Positions 22,787 to 34,903 of a stretch of DNA of 64,000 nucleotides are shown in pieces (the stretch's first letter is position 1; the number at the start of each line of letters is the position of its first letter). The notes below the pieces were generated by a model. It was not told where the DNA came from. It saw nothing but the letters and a program-made list of their open reading frames with translations, and did not search any database. Position numbers and translations under genes: made by a program. The stretch spans positions 992,001-1,056,000 of the forward strand of contig JAHEWK010000017.1 of the NCBI GenBank assembly GCA_020740775.1, given 5' to 3'. The DNA comes from Ilyonectria destructans. Its lineage: Eukaryota; Ascomycota; Sordariomycetes; Hypocreales; Nectriaceae.

Positions 22787-23844
22787 TCAGGTAGACTTCA
22801 CCCAGTGGGTTCCATCTCCCAGAACCTCCTGTCCCCTATTCAGCGTCCGACTTACTTCCATCCCCAACCATATTTCCTCCGTCTCATCAATCCCGACCTC
22901 AATATCCCATCCCCGCCCTCCTTCCACAAACACTGCCCGGCCGTTATACCTGTCTCCTTCAACTCTCATTCCCTTCTCCCCAGTGGGAACTGTTCCAACC
23001 GCAACCTCCAGCATCACCCTCGCAACATCCTCCGGCTTGTTTACAGGCAACCCTTCTTTCAGCCACCCATCTCGGACTCCCTGCACCATCACCGTATCCG
23101 TCATCCAAGGACAGATCGCATTGACTCTGATATTGTGCGTCTTTATCAGGTATGGACGCAATGAGCGGAGTAAACCAAGCACACCGTGCTTGGAAGCCGT
23201 ATAGGTAAACAGACCTGGCGTCTCCTTAAAACCTGCCGTGGATGAGACAAGGATAAGGGATTTATCTTGACCAGGGGCTGCATTTTGAGAAAGGTAGACG
23301 GAAGCCACGCGCGCGAAGTACAGTGTGCCGAGCAGATTCACGTCGAGGACTTTTGTCGGTGGTTTCTACTTTCATCAGTACACACGTCAACAAATACACT
23401 GGGGCGAGGAGACGAACTGTCTTCACACTCTCAATATCAAGACTCGGTTCAAACCAATTCCACACTTCCTGCACGCCCGCATTACTGATCGCTACATCCA
23501 CTCTCCCATACTTTTTCCACGCTACATCGAAAAGATTCAGAACTGAGTCGTAGTTCGCGACATCGGTTTGCACGAATGTCGTTCCTCCTCCCGCTGGTGA
23601 AGGGGAAGAGAGTGACGAGTCGACGGCTTGGCCTCCGGATGCGTCCCAGTCTCCGTGGATGACTTTCGCTCCGTAGTTATGTAGGAGGGATACTGTCGCT
23701 GCGCCGATGCCACGGGCACTTCCTACAGTGTGTGAATATTTAATGTTTGTTTGGGTTAAGAAGAGAGGAGCACGTACCTGATATCACAACCACCTTATCC
23801 TTAAACTCTTTCAAGCTCTCTTCTCTTAACGGTATGGCCGTCAT
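22787..23844 (-). CDS. Short-chain dehydrogenase/reductase (SDR)
   Basis: A 316-residue NAD(P)-dependent oxidoreductase. Exons are 23844-23778, 23722-23418 and 23365-22787 (introns of 55 and 52 bases). The first splice completes the cofactor motif VVISGSARGIGAA; the second restores TKPPTKVLDVNLLGTLYFARVA. The motifs seen are SNAGV, the catalytic serine in LVSSTAGF and YTASK. The C terminus ends in a predicted surface segment with no targeting signal. It resembles the 15-hydroxyprostaglandin-dehydrogenase-like fungal SDRs, like the neighbour at 24663. Divergent from that SDR and convergent with the regulator at 20353. Substrate unknown. Confidence 0.86.
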
Positions 23845-24662
23845 TCTGAATTCTCTTACACAGCGTAGCGATTCTCAACTTTCCAGAATAACCTAAACAC
23901 AATCCCAGAACGATATCAGCACCTTCACACCCCAGCCGTCTCAAGCACACCTAGCCGACGAACCTCTCAACCTGTCAGATCTCGTGACTCTGTATGTGGT
24001 GTCTGACGGTCTGAGTTGGGTGCCTTTTGCACGGGAAAATGTACGATCAAATGATGCCAAATAGGCTGCTTGAATTGATGATAGATACGACCTTGAGGCG
24101 ATCGTGATGACTGATTGATTGTGTTCTTGATGATCTTGATTGATTGATTGATTGATTGATTTTATTCCGCCCGGGGGGACACACCCCATAGGGCCATTGC
24201 GCTAAGCTATTTTATGGTCTCCAAGACCCCCGCTTCCTTAGTCATCCGGCCGGACCGGATCCCTCCGTCTGACAAATTCACTCGTCACCTTCACGAAATG
24301 TGGGGTAGCTGGCCTTCGCACTCAGTAGCGAGGGGGTTTCCCGGCACGGAATTACTTCCACTATGCCCTCCCCTATGATTGGCCGCCCACATCAAGGTTT
24401 GGCCTGCCTGCGTGCAGAATCGAGAACGTGGGCCTCGCAGCCTTTTGTGGGGCCCCCTAAAAGAGGAGGGGATCTGAGGCCAAGGAATAGCCACGTGCCT
24501 AGGTAGTTACTGCATGTGATGAAGGAATTCCGAGATAAATATGAGGCATATTCGCGCTTAGGAGTTTATTCTCTTAGTTATTTACATCGCGAGACGGATA
24601 TCATTATTGTTGGAGTGATTTCGGACACTTGAGAGATTTATTTGCATAGTTGGAACAACACA
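23845..24662. promoter_or_regulatory. Divergent promoter region between two SDR genes, with an old LINE tail
   Basis: Contains a (TGAT)n run at about 24137-24160 followed by a CCCGG-rich stretch to about 24210. Read on the minus strand this resembles the 3' end of the LINE at 28831-34888 (GGCGGAATAAAATCAATCAA), so a 5'-truncated LINE remnant is likely. A CCGGCCGGACCGG palindrome lies near 24246, like those at 4771 and 5150. Confidence 0.5.
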
Positions 24663-25652
24663 ATGGAGAACTCATCACTTATAGGAAAATCCATCATCGT
24701 GACCGGTTCGTGCACCATCCCGTCTACTTCCCTAGGCTGTTATATCTAACACCCCCAGGCGGCGCATCAGGCATCGGCCTCGCGCTCGTCAAGTTCTTCG
24801 CAGCAGCACACGGCACCCAAATCGGCATCCTCGACATCTCGCCCGCGTCAGCGGAGACGCTCCTCCCATCCCTTCAAGCCGAGTTCCCCAACTCCAAATT
24901 CTCATTCAAGAAATGCGATATCTCGAGTTGGGACGAGCAAGCTGCTGTATTTAAGGAGATATATAGCGAGTTTGGGAGCGTGGATGTGGTGTGTGCGAAT
25001 GCGGGGGTGAGTGAGATTGGGAAGTTTTTGGAAGTGGAGAATGGGGAGCCGAGGAGGCCGGGCTTGAAGACTTTGGATATTAATTTGATTGGGACGCTAT
25101 ACTGTGAGTTTTCTTGAACAATTTTCAAGCTCGCCTGGATGAGAATAATGCTGACTTTGAGGGGTAGCTATCAAGCTGGGAGTTCACTATATGCGGAAAA
25201 ACACTTCAGCACAAAAGGGACATATTATATGTACGACTTCGAACGCGGGCTTGTATCCGTTCCCAATTGCACCTATGTATGGTGTTACAAAACATGGCGT
25301 TGTGGGAGCTGTGAGGTCGTTGGCGACACCGTTGGAGGCGGATGGGATACGGATTAATGGAGTTTGTCCGAATTGCATTGGTATGACTTTCCTCCTCATC
25401 TTCCGGATGCATATCTAACAAATTATTCATGCAGCAACTGGATTAGCAGACGACAACTTATTTTCCTCAATGGTCATCACGCCGATGTCAACACTCATAA
25501 GCGCAATTCAAGAATTCACAACAAACACAAGCTTGACTGGGATCACAGCCGAGATCAGCGGAGACAAATTCACTATCCGACATCCGCCTGAGTTTGTGGA
25601 TGATATCACGAAGAAAAATTTTGACACATTTTGGGCGTTAGGATATGCATAG
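24663..25652 (+). CDS. Short-chain dehydrogenase/reductase (SDR)
   Basis: A 272-residue NAD(P)-dependent oxidoreductase with four exons: 24663-24705, 24759-25103, 25168-25380 and 25435-25652. The first intron splits the cofactor motif, restored as IIVTGGASGIGLALV. The other motifs are CANAGV, a serine in CTTSNAG and YGVTK as the YxxxK pair. It shares its layout with the SDR at 22787 (NIGTLY/NLLGTLY after the NAG motif), suggesting related substrates or an old duplication. Two dehydrogenases, an epoxide hydrolase (26687) and a regulator (20353) in 7.4 kb suggest a small metabolic module; the product is unknown. Confidence 0.86.
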
Positions 25653-26686
25653 CTGTAGCACTCACTTAGTCAACGAAATCTCCTGTATGATTCAAGTCCC
25701 CTATGACACTCCGTGACCCAGCACCATGGAACTCCCCGAACAACGAGAAGGGCTAGAGTCCCATCGCCCCTGTTTTAACGACTCGAGTCATGTTTCCCGG
25801 TTCACGCGAGCCGCTGCCCAAGTGTCTCGGAGAACCCCCCGCTCGGAATCGGCAGGTCTCATCCACGCCGCAGTGATTCACATGAGGAATTGCTACCAAG
25901 CACTCTATCACAGCTTGTCAGCATGACAGGACGACTTAAAACAATGGACGCCAAAACCACGAAAGTCACGAGCTCAAACTCCACGATTGTCGCGCCACCT
26001 CCCTCCGATCCCAAATGAAACAGTACTCACCCACTCCTCAACCCCACAATTCATGGACTTCCCCACGCCTCCATCTCCACATCGGACAACCCCCCGCCCA
26101 ATCACCACCCACATATCCGCCAAGTCCCTCCCCGAGATTGTAAGACACCACCCGCAATACCCGCAACCCCCCCCCGCCATAAATCGGAAGATGCTTTGTC
26201 ATAGAGTGGGATATACCGAGTAAACCACACTCTATCTGACATCTGTTCCGACCGGAGCTCTCGGACCTAACTTCGGCTCGTCTCCTAAGCTTTATCTCAA
26301 CGCCGCCTTGAACTTAAAAAGCATGTCGCGCAGTGAAGAAGATTTGCTCCTCAGTAGTCTTCATTCGATTCGAACCGTTTTGTTTACTGAAACGCTGGAT
26401 TGAAGAGAGGCATTTGTCGATCGGGATCTGAGCTGGCGCTTAAGCAATACGTTTAGGACACTACAGCTATAAGCTAAAGACTTTTTATTGTGAGTTCTTG
26501 CTTGGCCTAACCGGAAGGCGGGTTATTCGAATGAGAATGCGTTTATAATCCAGTGTCAAATGGGGCCGCGAATTATTACCCAGCGATTATACGGCAATAG
26601 CTAACAATCTCATCTTTTAGATCGCCAGAAACACATAAGCTACTCCTCATATCCTACAAAGAGATCCAAGACAAAACTAAAGCAAT
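25653..26686. other. Intergenic with a dispersed repeat
   Basis: No gene supported. It holds one copy of a ~105-base repeat (26051-26155) that recurs near 60.1 kb, followed by the promoter of the epoxide hydrolase. Confidence 0.5.
26051..26155 (-). repeat. Dispersed ~105-bp repeat, copy 1
   Basis: Nearly identical, as the reverse complement, to 60162-60270 and largely to 60065-60155. It is C-rich and reads as MDFPTPPSPHRTTPRPITTH in one frame in both places. No terminal structure was identified. Confidence 0.8.
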
Positions 26687-27709
26687 ATGGCTCCCGACAA
26701 ACTCATACCAAATGACCCACGGGTCTCGTACAGAACGGCTGAACTTCATACTGGGACTTATAAGTTCATGGTGGGAGAGCCCCAGGGACCACCCATCGCG
26801 ACTATGATTCTCATCCACGGCTTCCCGGACCTTGGCCTCGGATGGCGCTTCCAAGTTCCTTACTTCATGTCATTGGGGTTCCGAGTTGTCGTCCCGGATA
26901 TGCTTGGCTATGGAGGAACCGACCGCCCTGACGCTTTTGAGGAGTACACCTTCAAGAAGGTGTCGGCGGATATCAAGAGGCTTGCCGAGATTGTTTGCGG
27001 TGGCAAGATCATCCTTGGCGGCCATGACTGGGGCGGTGCTGTTGTCTGGAGAACTGCTCTGTGGTATCCCGATCTTATCCAGGGCGTCTTCAGCCTCACC
27101 TTTCCTTACCTTCCACCAAATAGCACCTACGTCGATCTTGAGGACAGCATCGCCAGCGGCCAGCTAACCTACATGGGCTATCAGCTCCAATTCAGGGGTC
27201 CTGAAGTTGAGGAGCGTACCAAGGGCCCGGAGAAGGTTCGTCAGTTCTTGAACGCCATGCTCGGCGGCCTTGATTCCAACGGGGAATATGGCTTTAGCAC
27301 TGCGGAGGGTATTCTTTTCGACACCCTGCCTCATCTGGGGCGGACCCAGTTGCTTTCTGAGGAAGAGCTGGATTATTACACTGAGCAGACGCTCGCCCAC
27401 GGGTCTCCAGAGCTCCGAGGTCCGCTGAACTGGTATCGCACGCGGCAGGTCAACTTCCAGGATGAGTTGCCGCTCGCAGGGAAGGAGCATAAGTTTGAGA
27501 TGCCAGCGCTTTTCATCTCGGCGAAGGACGATGCGGCGTTGCCACCGGAGATGTCGTTGGGAATGGAGAAGCAGTTTGTCAATTTGACCCGAGCCGAGTT
27601 GAATAACAGCTCGCACTGGATTTTGATTCATACTCCAGATGAGGTGAACCAGAGGGTTGCGAAGTGGGCAGATAAGGTGTTGGGCGGGGCTTTGAATTTG
27701 CCGCTCTGA
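26687..27709 (+). CDS. Epoxide hydrolase-type alpha/beta-hydrolase
   Basis: An intronless 340-residue soluble hydrolase. The HGFPD oxyanion motif begins at H44, the nucleophile elbow GHDWGG has D114 as nucleophile, the acid is probably D281 (SAKDDAALPP) and the catalytic base is H310 (NSSHWILIHTPDEVN). This Asp-Asp-His set with HGxP is that of soluble epoxide hydrolases and related dehalogenases. The cap domain lies at about residues 140-245 and contains tyrosines that could activate an epoxide. No signal peptide is seen, so it is probably cytosolic. It could open an epoxide made by a monooxygenase in the region; the substrate is unknown. Confidence 0.88.
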   Translation: MAPDKLIPNDPRVSYRTAELHTGTYKFMVGEPQGPPIATMILIHGFPDLGLGWRFQVPYFMSLGFRVVVPDMLGYGGTDRPDAFEEYTFKKVSADIKRLAEIVCGGKIILGGHDWGGAVVWRTALWYPDLIQGVFSLTFPYLPPNSTYVDLEDSIASGQLTYMGYQLQFRGPEVEERTKGPEKVRQFLNAMLGGLDSNGEYGFSTAEGILFDTLPHLGRTQLLSEEELDYYTEQTLAHGSPELRGPLNWYRTRQVNFQDELPLAGKEHKFEMPALFISAKDDAALPPEMSLGMEKQFVNLTRAELNNSSHWILIHTPDEVNQRVAKWADKVLGGALNLPL

Positions 27710-28036
27710 GCGCTTTCGAGTCGCGAATACCGACCCGAAACGTACCGAGAATTATCTCACGGATCAGGTCTATTCATCCGGTTACACGGATTAGGTCTAT
27801 CCGACGGTACGGATGCAGGTTACCGAAACACAACAGCTTTGGGAGCCGCTGAGCCACACTCGTTAGTAATAAATTGAAGCTATGTAGACTGACCATTATA
27901 CGCTCCTTAGCTAGAAAATCAAGAGTCTTTTATTATCCGATCCGTCAGTGCAACAATAATAATTGCAATTTAAAGCTGGCGTTTCACTTTAGAGTAAACT
28001 CCTGTCCGGATCAGGGTTGCAAATCAATCCATCTAC
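27710..28036. other. Intergenic, 3' flank
   Basis: No gene. There are short GGATTAGGTCTATCCG-like repeats near 27760-27810. Confidence 0.4.
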
Positions 28037-28278
28037 TGTCAGACACGCGTGTTCGTATAATGATGGAGTAGATGATTAGAAGATGGAGAAGTGTATATAG
28101 AGTATCGAAAACCGAGATTCATTGATTCAGGATGATCATCATGTCTGTGACTGATCTGTAGATGTGTTGTGTGTCCTTCTTGTTCTTCGTTCTCCCTCCT
28201 CGTCTCTATATCTGAACAGGCGAGGCCAAGGTACTAGACCTGCTGACCCTGCAACAGATCTGTAACGCTGTTCAGACA
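28037..28278 (+). mobile_element. Copia-type LTR plus start of internal region
   Basis: TGTCAGACACG...GTTCAGACA, followed four bases later by TGGTATCATCG, which resembles the initiator-Met-tRNA primer site used by Ty1/copia elements. Homology to the inverted copy at 38719-38958 is roughly 90 percent by eye and continues about 60 bases past the LTR. It contains a TATATAGAG box. The element body is missing. Confidence 0.7.
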
Positions 28279-28815
28279 ATTCTGGTATCATCGTGAGACA
28301 TCTTCCCTCGAGGTGGCTGCCTGTGTAACACCATCATGCATGCCACTTCAACAATTAGTGCATTACGTCAGTGGGTAGTTACCGGTTATTTAAAACTAAA
28401 GTTATTCCTAACGCTCTGGCTGGGCGATAACAGTCAGTATGAGGAGGACAAGGACAAAGCACAAGTGGGAAAGTTCGACAAGCCATTGAGGAAGAGATGC
28501 GAACGAAGGAGGGACGGCAGAGCTGGGGGTGCGCAGCTGTGGTGAAGGACGCGAGGAATCCAGATCGCATCAAGGTGATCTGCCGAGACGAGGCGGAGCA
28601 GCGCTTATCATAAATCAACTCAATCAATCAATCACCCCAATCAAATCAATCAACCCAGCCGATTCCTCGCTTCAATCAAATCAATTCTAGCGATTTGCAA
28701 GTTGACATGATTTGATAAAGTTGATATGTGCTATACTACATCTGAACTGTCCAAAAAGATTAACATGGCCTGCCCTGCGCCGGTCCTACCCTGTACAAGA
28801 TGGTCACAGATAGGT
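28279..28815. other. LTR-internal remnant and LINE target region
   Basis: About 60 bases of copia internal sequence come first, then unassigned DNA with CAATCAATCAATCA runs at 28619-28665 that may be an older LINE tail. No gene. Confidence 0.4.
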
Positions 28816-28928
28816 GATACTTCTTGCTCCACCTTCCCCCCTCATCTAGCTTTCTTGGCATCAGCTGCTAAGGAAGTAGCCGACAACACACCAAAACCAC
28901 TAACAGCCCATTTAACACCTCAATTGCG

Positions 28929-30500
28929 ATGGCCCCCGGGCCTATCGCCCCGGGTCACCCTGACCCCGGACTAGATCCCGACCCAGATGTCAGATCAGAA
29001 ATCATTGTAAGCCACGAGCAAGATCTTATGGACTTCGAGGACTACACCACGCCGCTGCAGCAGGAGCAGCAGCAGCCAAGGACCCCGATAAGGGCGGTGG
29101 GAAGCGCCCCTCAACCAAACCCAACAAGGATCCAGCAACCCCCAATAAGCCCGAATATAGCTGCCACCGATCTAGACTCCTCAATCTTCGCTAGGCAAGA
29201 TGCAGCAATAGCAAGCGCAGACGCAGCTATCAAGATCGCTGAGAAAAGCCGCTCAATTCTTGAAGATAAAATCAAGGCCTTTAAGGCGGTGTGCGCTAAG
29301 CTAGATGATGCAGCGAAAGAATTCACTTCTGCCCACACACAGCAATTTATGAAGGAAATGAAGGATACCTGTATCTCTCTCTGGTCTAATGCTCTATCTG
29401 GGTCTCCCTATCAGGACTCAACAACCTACGCCAGCAAGCTTGCTGCCGGACTCAAGCAGCCAGCCCAGCAGCAGACTCAAAGACCCCGCCGAGCTCGAGA
29501 GACCGACGGCTCAAATAGACCCCTACCCCAGCCCCAACAGCCAGCAACCCGCCAAACCGAAGACATACGCATCTATATACGACTAGATGAATGCTCCCCT
29601 GCCTGGACGAAGTCCCCTATGACTATCAGGCTCATGATTGCACAAGCCCTAGACCTCCCTGCCAAGACAGTCCCACAAGCTTGGCTAGTTAAGACTGGCT
29701 GGGCTGTCCGCCCTGCTGACCTTATAACCCATGCAAAGATACTGGAAGCTGAGCACCGATTGACCGCCCTACTTGGAGCCGAGAAGATAGAGATCTCTCA
29801 GAAATGGCACACCTATGTAGTGAAAGGCTGCCCTCGGACCATTCAAGACCACCTAGGGCAGCCAATTGAGCTAGAAGCCCTCATCAAAGACGAAGCCAAG
29901 ATCCAAACAGGCTACGAACCAACCAGCTGGCGCTTATCACAGCACACGCAACCAGAGGACCATCTTATTACAGTCCTGATCTCTTTCCTCAGACCCCTCA
30001 GAACCTGATTCACACTCTTTGGCATTAGCTAACTGGCGCAGCTTGTTACCAAGAAGAACCCGCCCACGCAATGCGATAACTGCTGGGGATACCATCCTCG
30101 GAGGTACTGTACTCGAACAGCCCGATGCCGGCTCTGCGGACAAGCTGCCCATAGCGACACAGCCTGCAATCACAACCAACAGTGTGCCAACTGCCTAGCC
30201 CCTCATACGGCAGACGACCCAAAATGCCTTGCTCGACCCAAGCGGGAACACGGCCGCCTGGTTAAGATAACTAGGAAAGAATATCAGAAGCTGCGATTGA
30301 ATAACCAACGAAATCAAGCCCGCCAAGACTCTCAAGCCCGTACAACATCTAGTCCCTCGCCGCGCTCTCTCACTATCCCCTTCTCCCCAACGCTAGCTGT
30401 TCTAGCTAGAAGGACTGGGGAAGTAATCCCTGCCCTATCGCTCCAGTCACTCAAGAAGAGACGGCTAGAGGGCTCGACAGCTATCCATATCACCTCTTAA
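28929..30500 (+). pseudogene. LINE ORF1, nucleic-acid-binding protein with CCHC knuckles
   Basis: A Gag-like protein of the LINE. The ATG at 28929 opens a Pro/Gln-rich N-terminal region, a helical segment (about residues 90-155) and a conserved middle domain (IRIYIRLDECSPAWTKSP). Three zinc knuckles follow after 30040: CDNCWGYHPRRYC, CRLCGQAAHSDTAC and CANCLAPHTADDPKC. Two in-frame stops, TGA at 30006 and TAA at 30030, separate the N-terminal part from the knuckles; both could be C-to-T changes of Arg and Gln codons. The last base of its stop (TAA, 30498-30500) is the A of the ORF2 ATG. Confidence 0.85.
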
Positions 30501-33500
30501 TGCAACAAGCCCGGCCCAGCCGAGCAGGGAGCCACAGCTCCCCCCTGCAGATCTTCCAAGCCAATGTCGGAAGAGGGGCTGCTGCCCATGACACCGCACT
30601 AGCCCTTGCAGATAGCAATGGCTTTGACCTAGTCCTCCTTCAAGAGCCCTGGACTGCTGTTAAGGAAAGCCGCTGTCTAACAAAGACACACCCAGCCTAT
30701 AATACCTATTCACCAGTCACCTCCTGGACTGGCAAGAAGACCCGACCTAGGGTTATATCCTATGTCTCAAAACGCAGCAACTTAGCTACCAATCAACTAG
30801 CTATAGCGAGCACCCGAGACATCCTCTGGCTCCAAGTTGAAGGGATAACGATCGTCAATATCTATCGACGGCCGTCTTACGACAGAGCTCTCGATCTTCT
30901 TCTAAACTGGACCCCTCCGGCTAGCTCCTTAATAGCTGGTGACTTCAATGCCTCACATCCAACCTGGCAGGCCGGCCGAAGCAAAGGCAAGGGGCATCTA
31001 ATAGAATAGCAAGATGGGCTCAACAGCATGACTTGCAATTAGCTAGCCCCCCTGATATCCCTACGAACAGCCGTGGCAATACAATCGACCTAGCTCTCTC
31101 AAATATTCAGCTAGCGGAAGCTACTATTGAAGACCATCTCTCAACCAGCTCAGATCACTCTACTATTAGCATTACCCTTCCAACAACTCGGCTTGCTCGA
31201 CTACCAAGCCCTACAAAGATCAGGATAACAGGAGAACACAACCTGCAGAGGTTTGCCAATCTAGTCGAACAAGGAGTCAGCAGCCTTCCTACCCTAGCTG
31301 ACACACCTGACCAGCTGGATATCCTAGCTGCTGCCTTAGTCAACCTTCTACAGACTGCTACTACAACTATCAGTCAGCCGGCTAAGAGGCTAGCCCCTAG
31401 AGCCCCCAGAGCCCCTTGGTGGACAGAAGAGTGCTATCAACAACACACGCTCTACAGAGCAGCAAAGAGATGCGCAACGCGCCCAGGTGACCGCTGGCTG
31501 AAGGAGGCCCGGAAGGACTTCCAACGAACAGTCCGGAAGGCAAAGAGGGACTATTGGAGACGATTGGTAGACAATGCAGAGGGCCAAAGCGATATCTTCA
31601 AGATCACGCGATGGCCTCGGTCCCCTGGACCCTTCCAGCCGCCGCCACTGAAGATAGACGGGCAGGTCTATACAACACAGGAAGAGAAAGCCAACGCCCT
31701 GCGACAAGCTACCCTCGAGAGACGAGACTCCGCTGATGACATCCAAGACGCCTGGAACGAGGCCCCTAGCTCAGCCAGCCAAATCCCCTTTCCAACAGAG
31801 GTGTCGCTGGAAGAGGCTCAAGCAGCTACTATTGGGACAGGAAATACTGCACCTGGTGTCGACAATATAACAGTCAGCCTACTCAAGGCCTGCTGGAATA
31901 GCATCTGTGAACCCCTTCGCCGGCTTTTCCAACGATGCCTTGAAATAGGCCACCATCCCCTTATCTTCAAGGATGCTGAGGTAGTAATGATTGCAAAGCT
32001 CGGAAAGAGAAATCTCACATCCGCCCGAGCTTGGAGACCGATATCTCTTCTATCGTGCCTTGGCAAAGGGCTTGAGCGACTGGTAGCAAAGAGACTAGCG
32101 TCTCTGGCCCTCAGGCACCAGGTCCTTCATCCTCTACAAGCTGGAGCCCTTCCAAAGAGATCAGCAGTTGATTTAGTCACTGCCCTAGTCCACGACATCG
32201 AGCTAGCCCTATCTAAGGGAAAGGTAGCTACACTGGTTACGATGGATATCCAGGGCGCCTTTGACACAGTCCTGAGAGGCCGGCTTGTCCAACGCCTCCT
32301 GCGTCAAGGCTGGCCTGACTACTTAGTCCGATGGGTTGAATCCTTTATGAGCAACCGCTCAGCCCGAGTCCGGCTACAAGATATAACAACAGCAACATCT
32401 CCCTTGCAATGCGGGCTGCCACAGGGGTCGCCTGCCTCGCCGATTCTATTTCTATTATACACGGAGCCGATCTTCCGGCTAGACCAACAGCCTATCCACC
32501 CAAGCATCAAACAGGGGGTCTCTCAGCCCCCCTGCCGATACGGCTACGCTGATGACGTTGGCACCCTCCGAACCGGCCGGTCCCTCAAAGACACAGCAAC
32601 CCTAGCCAATTACGACATCCAACGCCTAATCAGCTGGGGCCAAGAGAACAGCATCACGTTCGACCCGGCTAAGACAGAAGTTATGCACTTCTAGCGACGG
32701 AGAGGTAACGCAATGCCCTCTATCACACACAATGGAACCAGAATACTACCTGCTAAAGCAATAAGATGGCTGGGTATCTGGCTGGATCGGAAGCTTTCCT
32801 TCCGCATCCACATCGATAAGTGGTCGAATAAAGCAGCAACAGTAGGCAACCTCCTTCGAAGCCTAGCTAATACAAGCGTGGGGCCGCCTCCTGCATCTGT
32901 TAGAAGGGCTGTTAAAGCTTGTATTGAACCAGTTCTTCTCTATGGAGCCGAGACCTGGTACCAGGGCCAACAGGCAGACGGTCCAGCGATAAGACAACAA
33001 TATCTGATCAACAGACTGGATAAGGTTCTAAGAGGTGCTATTCGAAGCATCCTGCCTATCTGGAAGACTACCCCAAATTCCTGCCTATATCGCGAGAGCG
33101 GTATCCCACCAGCAGCAATCCTACTTGAAGCCTACAGATATCGCTCTGCAGCCCGGCTCCAACGTCTCGATCTGCTACACCCACTAGCAACAAGATCAAA
33201 TCAGCCGCAGCTAATAACCCGGCTGCAAAGAACAGCTGCCCTGCTTCCAAAGGCACCTAGACCGACCCTCTTACCCCCACTGCCCCCTGCTACACCTCTG
33301 GCAACGATTCCCAAGGAACAAGCCGCAGCTGAGTTCCGAACCTGGATGCAGTCAGTAGCAGCCGAAGAGATTATCGTCTTCACAGACGGATCACAGCAGC
33401 CAAATCGAAACACCGGATACGGCTACGCAATCTACACCCACGGCCGGATCATCAAAGAAGGCAGCGGCCGCCTTGGGCTAGCCGAGATCTTCGACGCCGA

Positions 33501-34254
33501 GGCAGAAGGTGCCCTAGCCGGCCTGACTGAAGCCACTTCAATGGACAACAGTAACAACTCGACTATACACATCTGCCTAGATAACACATCAGTAGCCTCT
33601 GGGCTGCTAGGCAGCCCGTCAGACAGCTCACAAGCAACCTTCCTACAGTTCCAATCGATCGCCAAGACCCGAGGCAGAGTCAAGGTCCGCTGGTGCCCTG
33701 GGCATCAGGGGATTGAAGGGAACGAAAGAGCTGATAGCCTAGCCAAGCAGGGCTGCAGCCTCCCTGACCTACCCAATTCCCAGCCCACACTGGCCTATAT
33801 CAGACGACAAGCCCGAGCCTGGATGGGCTCGGCTTTTCAGGCCTGGTGGCAAGACAAGCAGCCAGCCAGCTATCGACCCCTCGAACTGGAGGCTAAGACC
33901 AAGTGCCCGGATGAGCTCTCAATCCCACGAAAGCTCCTGCGCCATCTACTAGCAGCTAGATCACAACATGGAGACTTTGCGGCCTATCACGAAAGGTTCA
34001 ACCATACTGACTCTACCGACGACTGCTCCTGTGGCAGAAGAAAGTCACCCACGCACATCTTCTATTGCCGGAAGATATCGCCTAACAAGAGAAGACGGCT
34101 GCCTCCAAATGCCCCTGAAGCTATCAGACAGGCTATTGGCAGCGGCTTTGGAGAGTTTATACAGCTGGTTGAAGACACCGACTTCTTCAATCAGGTCTGC
34201 CCGACACAAAGATCGCCTACCTGGGCCCCCCGCCAATCTAGCCGGGCCAACTAG
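30500..34254 (+). pseudogene. LINE ORF2: AP endonuclease, reverse transcriptase, RNase H
   Basis: Polyprotein of the LINE. The endonuclease begins at about 30550 (FQANVGRGAAAHD, IAGDFNASHPTW, SSDHSTISITL). The reverse transcriptase is at about 31800-32690 with TMDIQGAFDTV and the catalytic YADD (near 32547). The RNase H domain is at about 33370-33760 (IVFTDGS, LDNTSV, WCPGHQGIEGNERAD). A Cys-rich C terminus (CSCGRRKSPTHIFYC) follows. Lesions are a frameshift at about 30985-31005, closing one frame at 31009, and a TAG at 32692 just after the RT domain. It would otherwise make one long protein. Confidence 0.9.
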
Positions 34255-34903
34255 GCAGAATTCGCTGCCCCCCCTCTCCTATGTCCCTTTCCTCCCTTTC
34301 CCTTTCTCTCTTATCTATAGTTTTATTGCAACCAGGCCTAGGCCTAGCTGCTAGCTAGGACTGACCTTTCGTATACTAACCGAACAGCTGGCTGAAGAGA
34401 GACGCCTGCCCTACAAGGCCGAGTCAGCAGCTTGCAACTCGACACTTCCAAGGTCCGGCTGCCGCAAGCAGACCTAATCGCAAGATCAGAAGATGATAAG
34501 ATTAAGAGACCCTGACCTGCAGTTAGCTTGATTACACACCCTGGCAGATGGCGTCACTTTTACAGTCACAGAAGGAAGATCTCAACCCAGCTTATAACCC
34601 CAGCACTTTCCCTATACACACACAGCTCTTTTAGCTGCTGACAACACACACACTATACACTCCTTATGTACAGCCCCTAGCCCCCGCGGACGGGGGCCGG
34701 GCCCGAACCGCAATAGGCCCTAGAGCCGCAGAATTGCTAGATAGCTGCACAGTGGTGGAGGACGCCGAGGACTCTGAGGCAACTATAAATCATGTATGTA
34801 ACTAGCCTAGCACGTCCTTTTGCCCCAGAAGGGGATCGTGTGGGTCTTTGACCTTCGGGACGGAAATGAATCAATCAATCAATCAATCGATACTTCTTGC
34901 TCC

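Larger units (their letters stand above)
28831..34888 (+). mobile_element. Full-length Tad-clade LINE, 6.06 kb, with 15-bp target duplication
   Basis: Flanked by a perfect duplication GATACTTCTTGCTCC at 28816-28830 and 34889-34903. The 3' end is an (AATC)n tail instead of poly(A). It carries ORF1 (28929-30500) and ORF2 (30500-34254), joined by an overlapping TAATG. The intact duplication and long near-open frames indicate a fairly recent insertion; a few stops and one frameshift show it is now defective. Confidence 0.92.

Noticed and set aside
24115..24160. (TGAT)n as a plain microsatellite or CRISPR-like array
   Set aside because: The unit and adjoining sequence match a LINE tail; no spacers and a eukaryotic genome.
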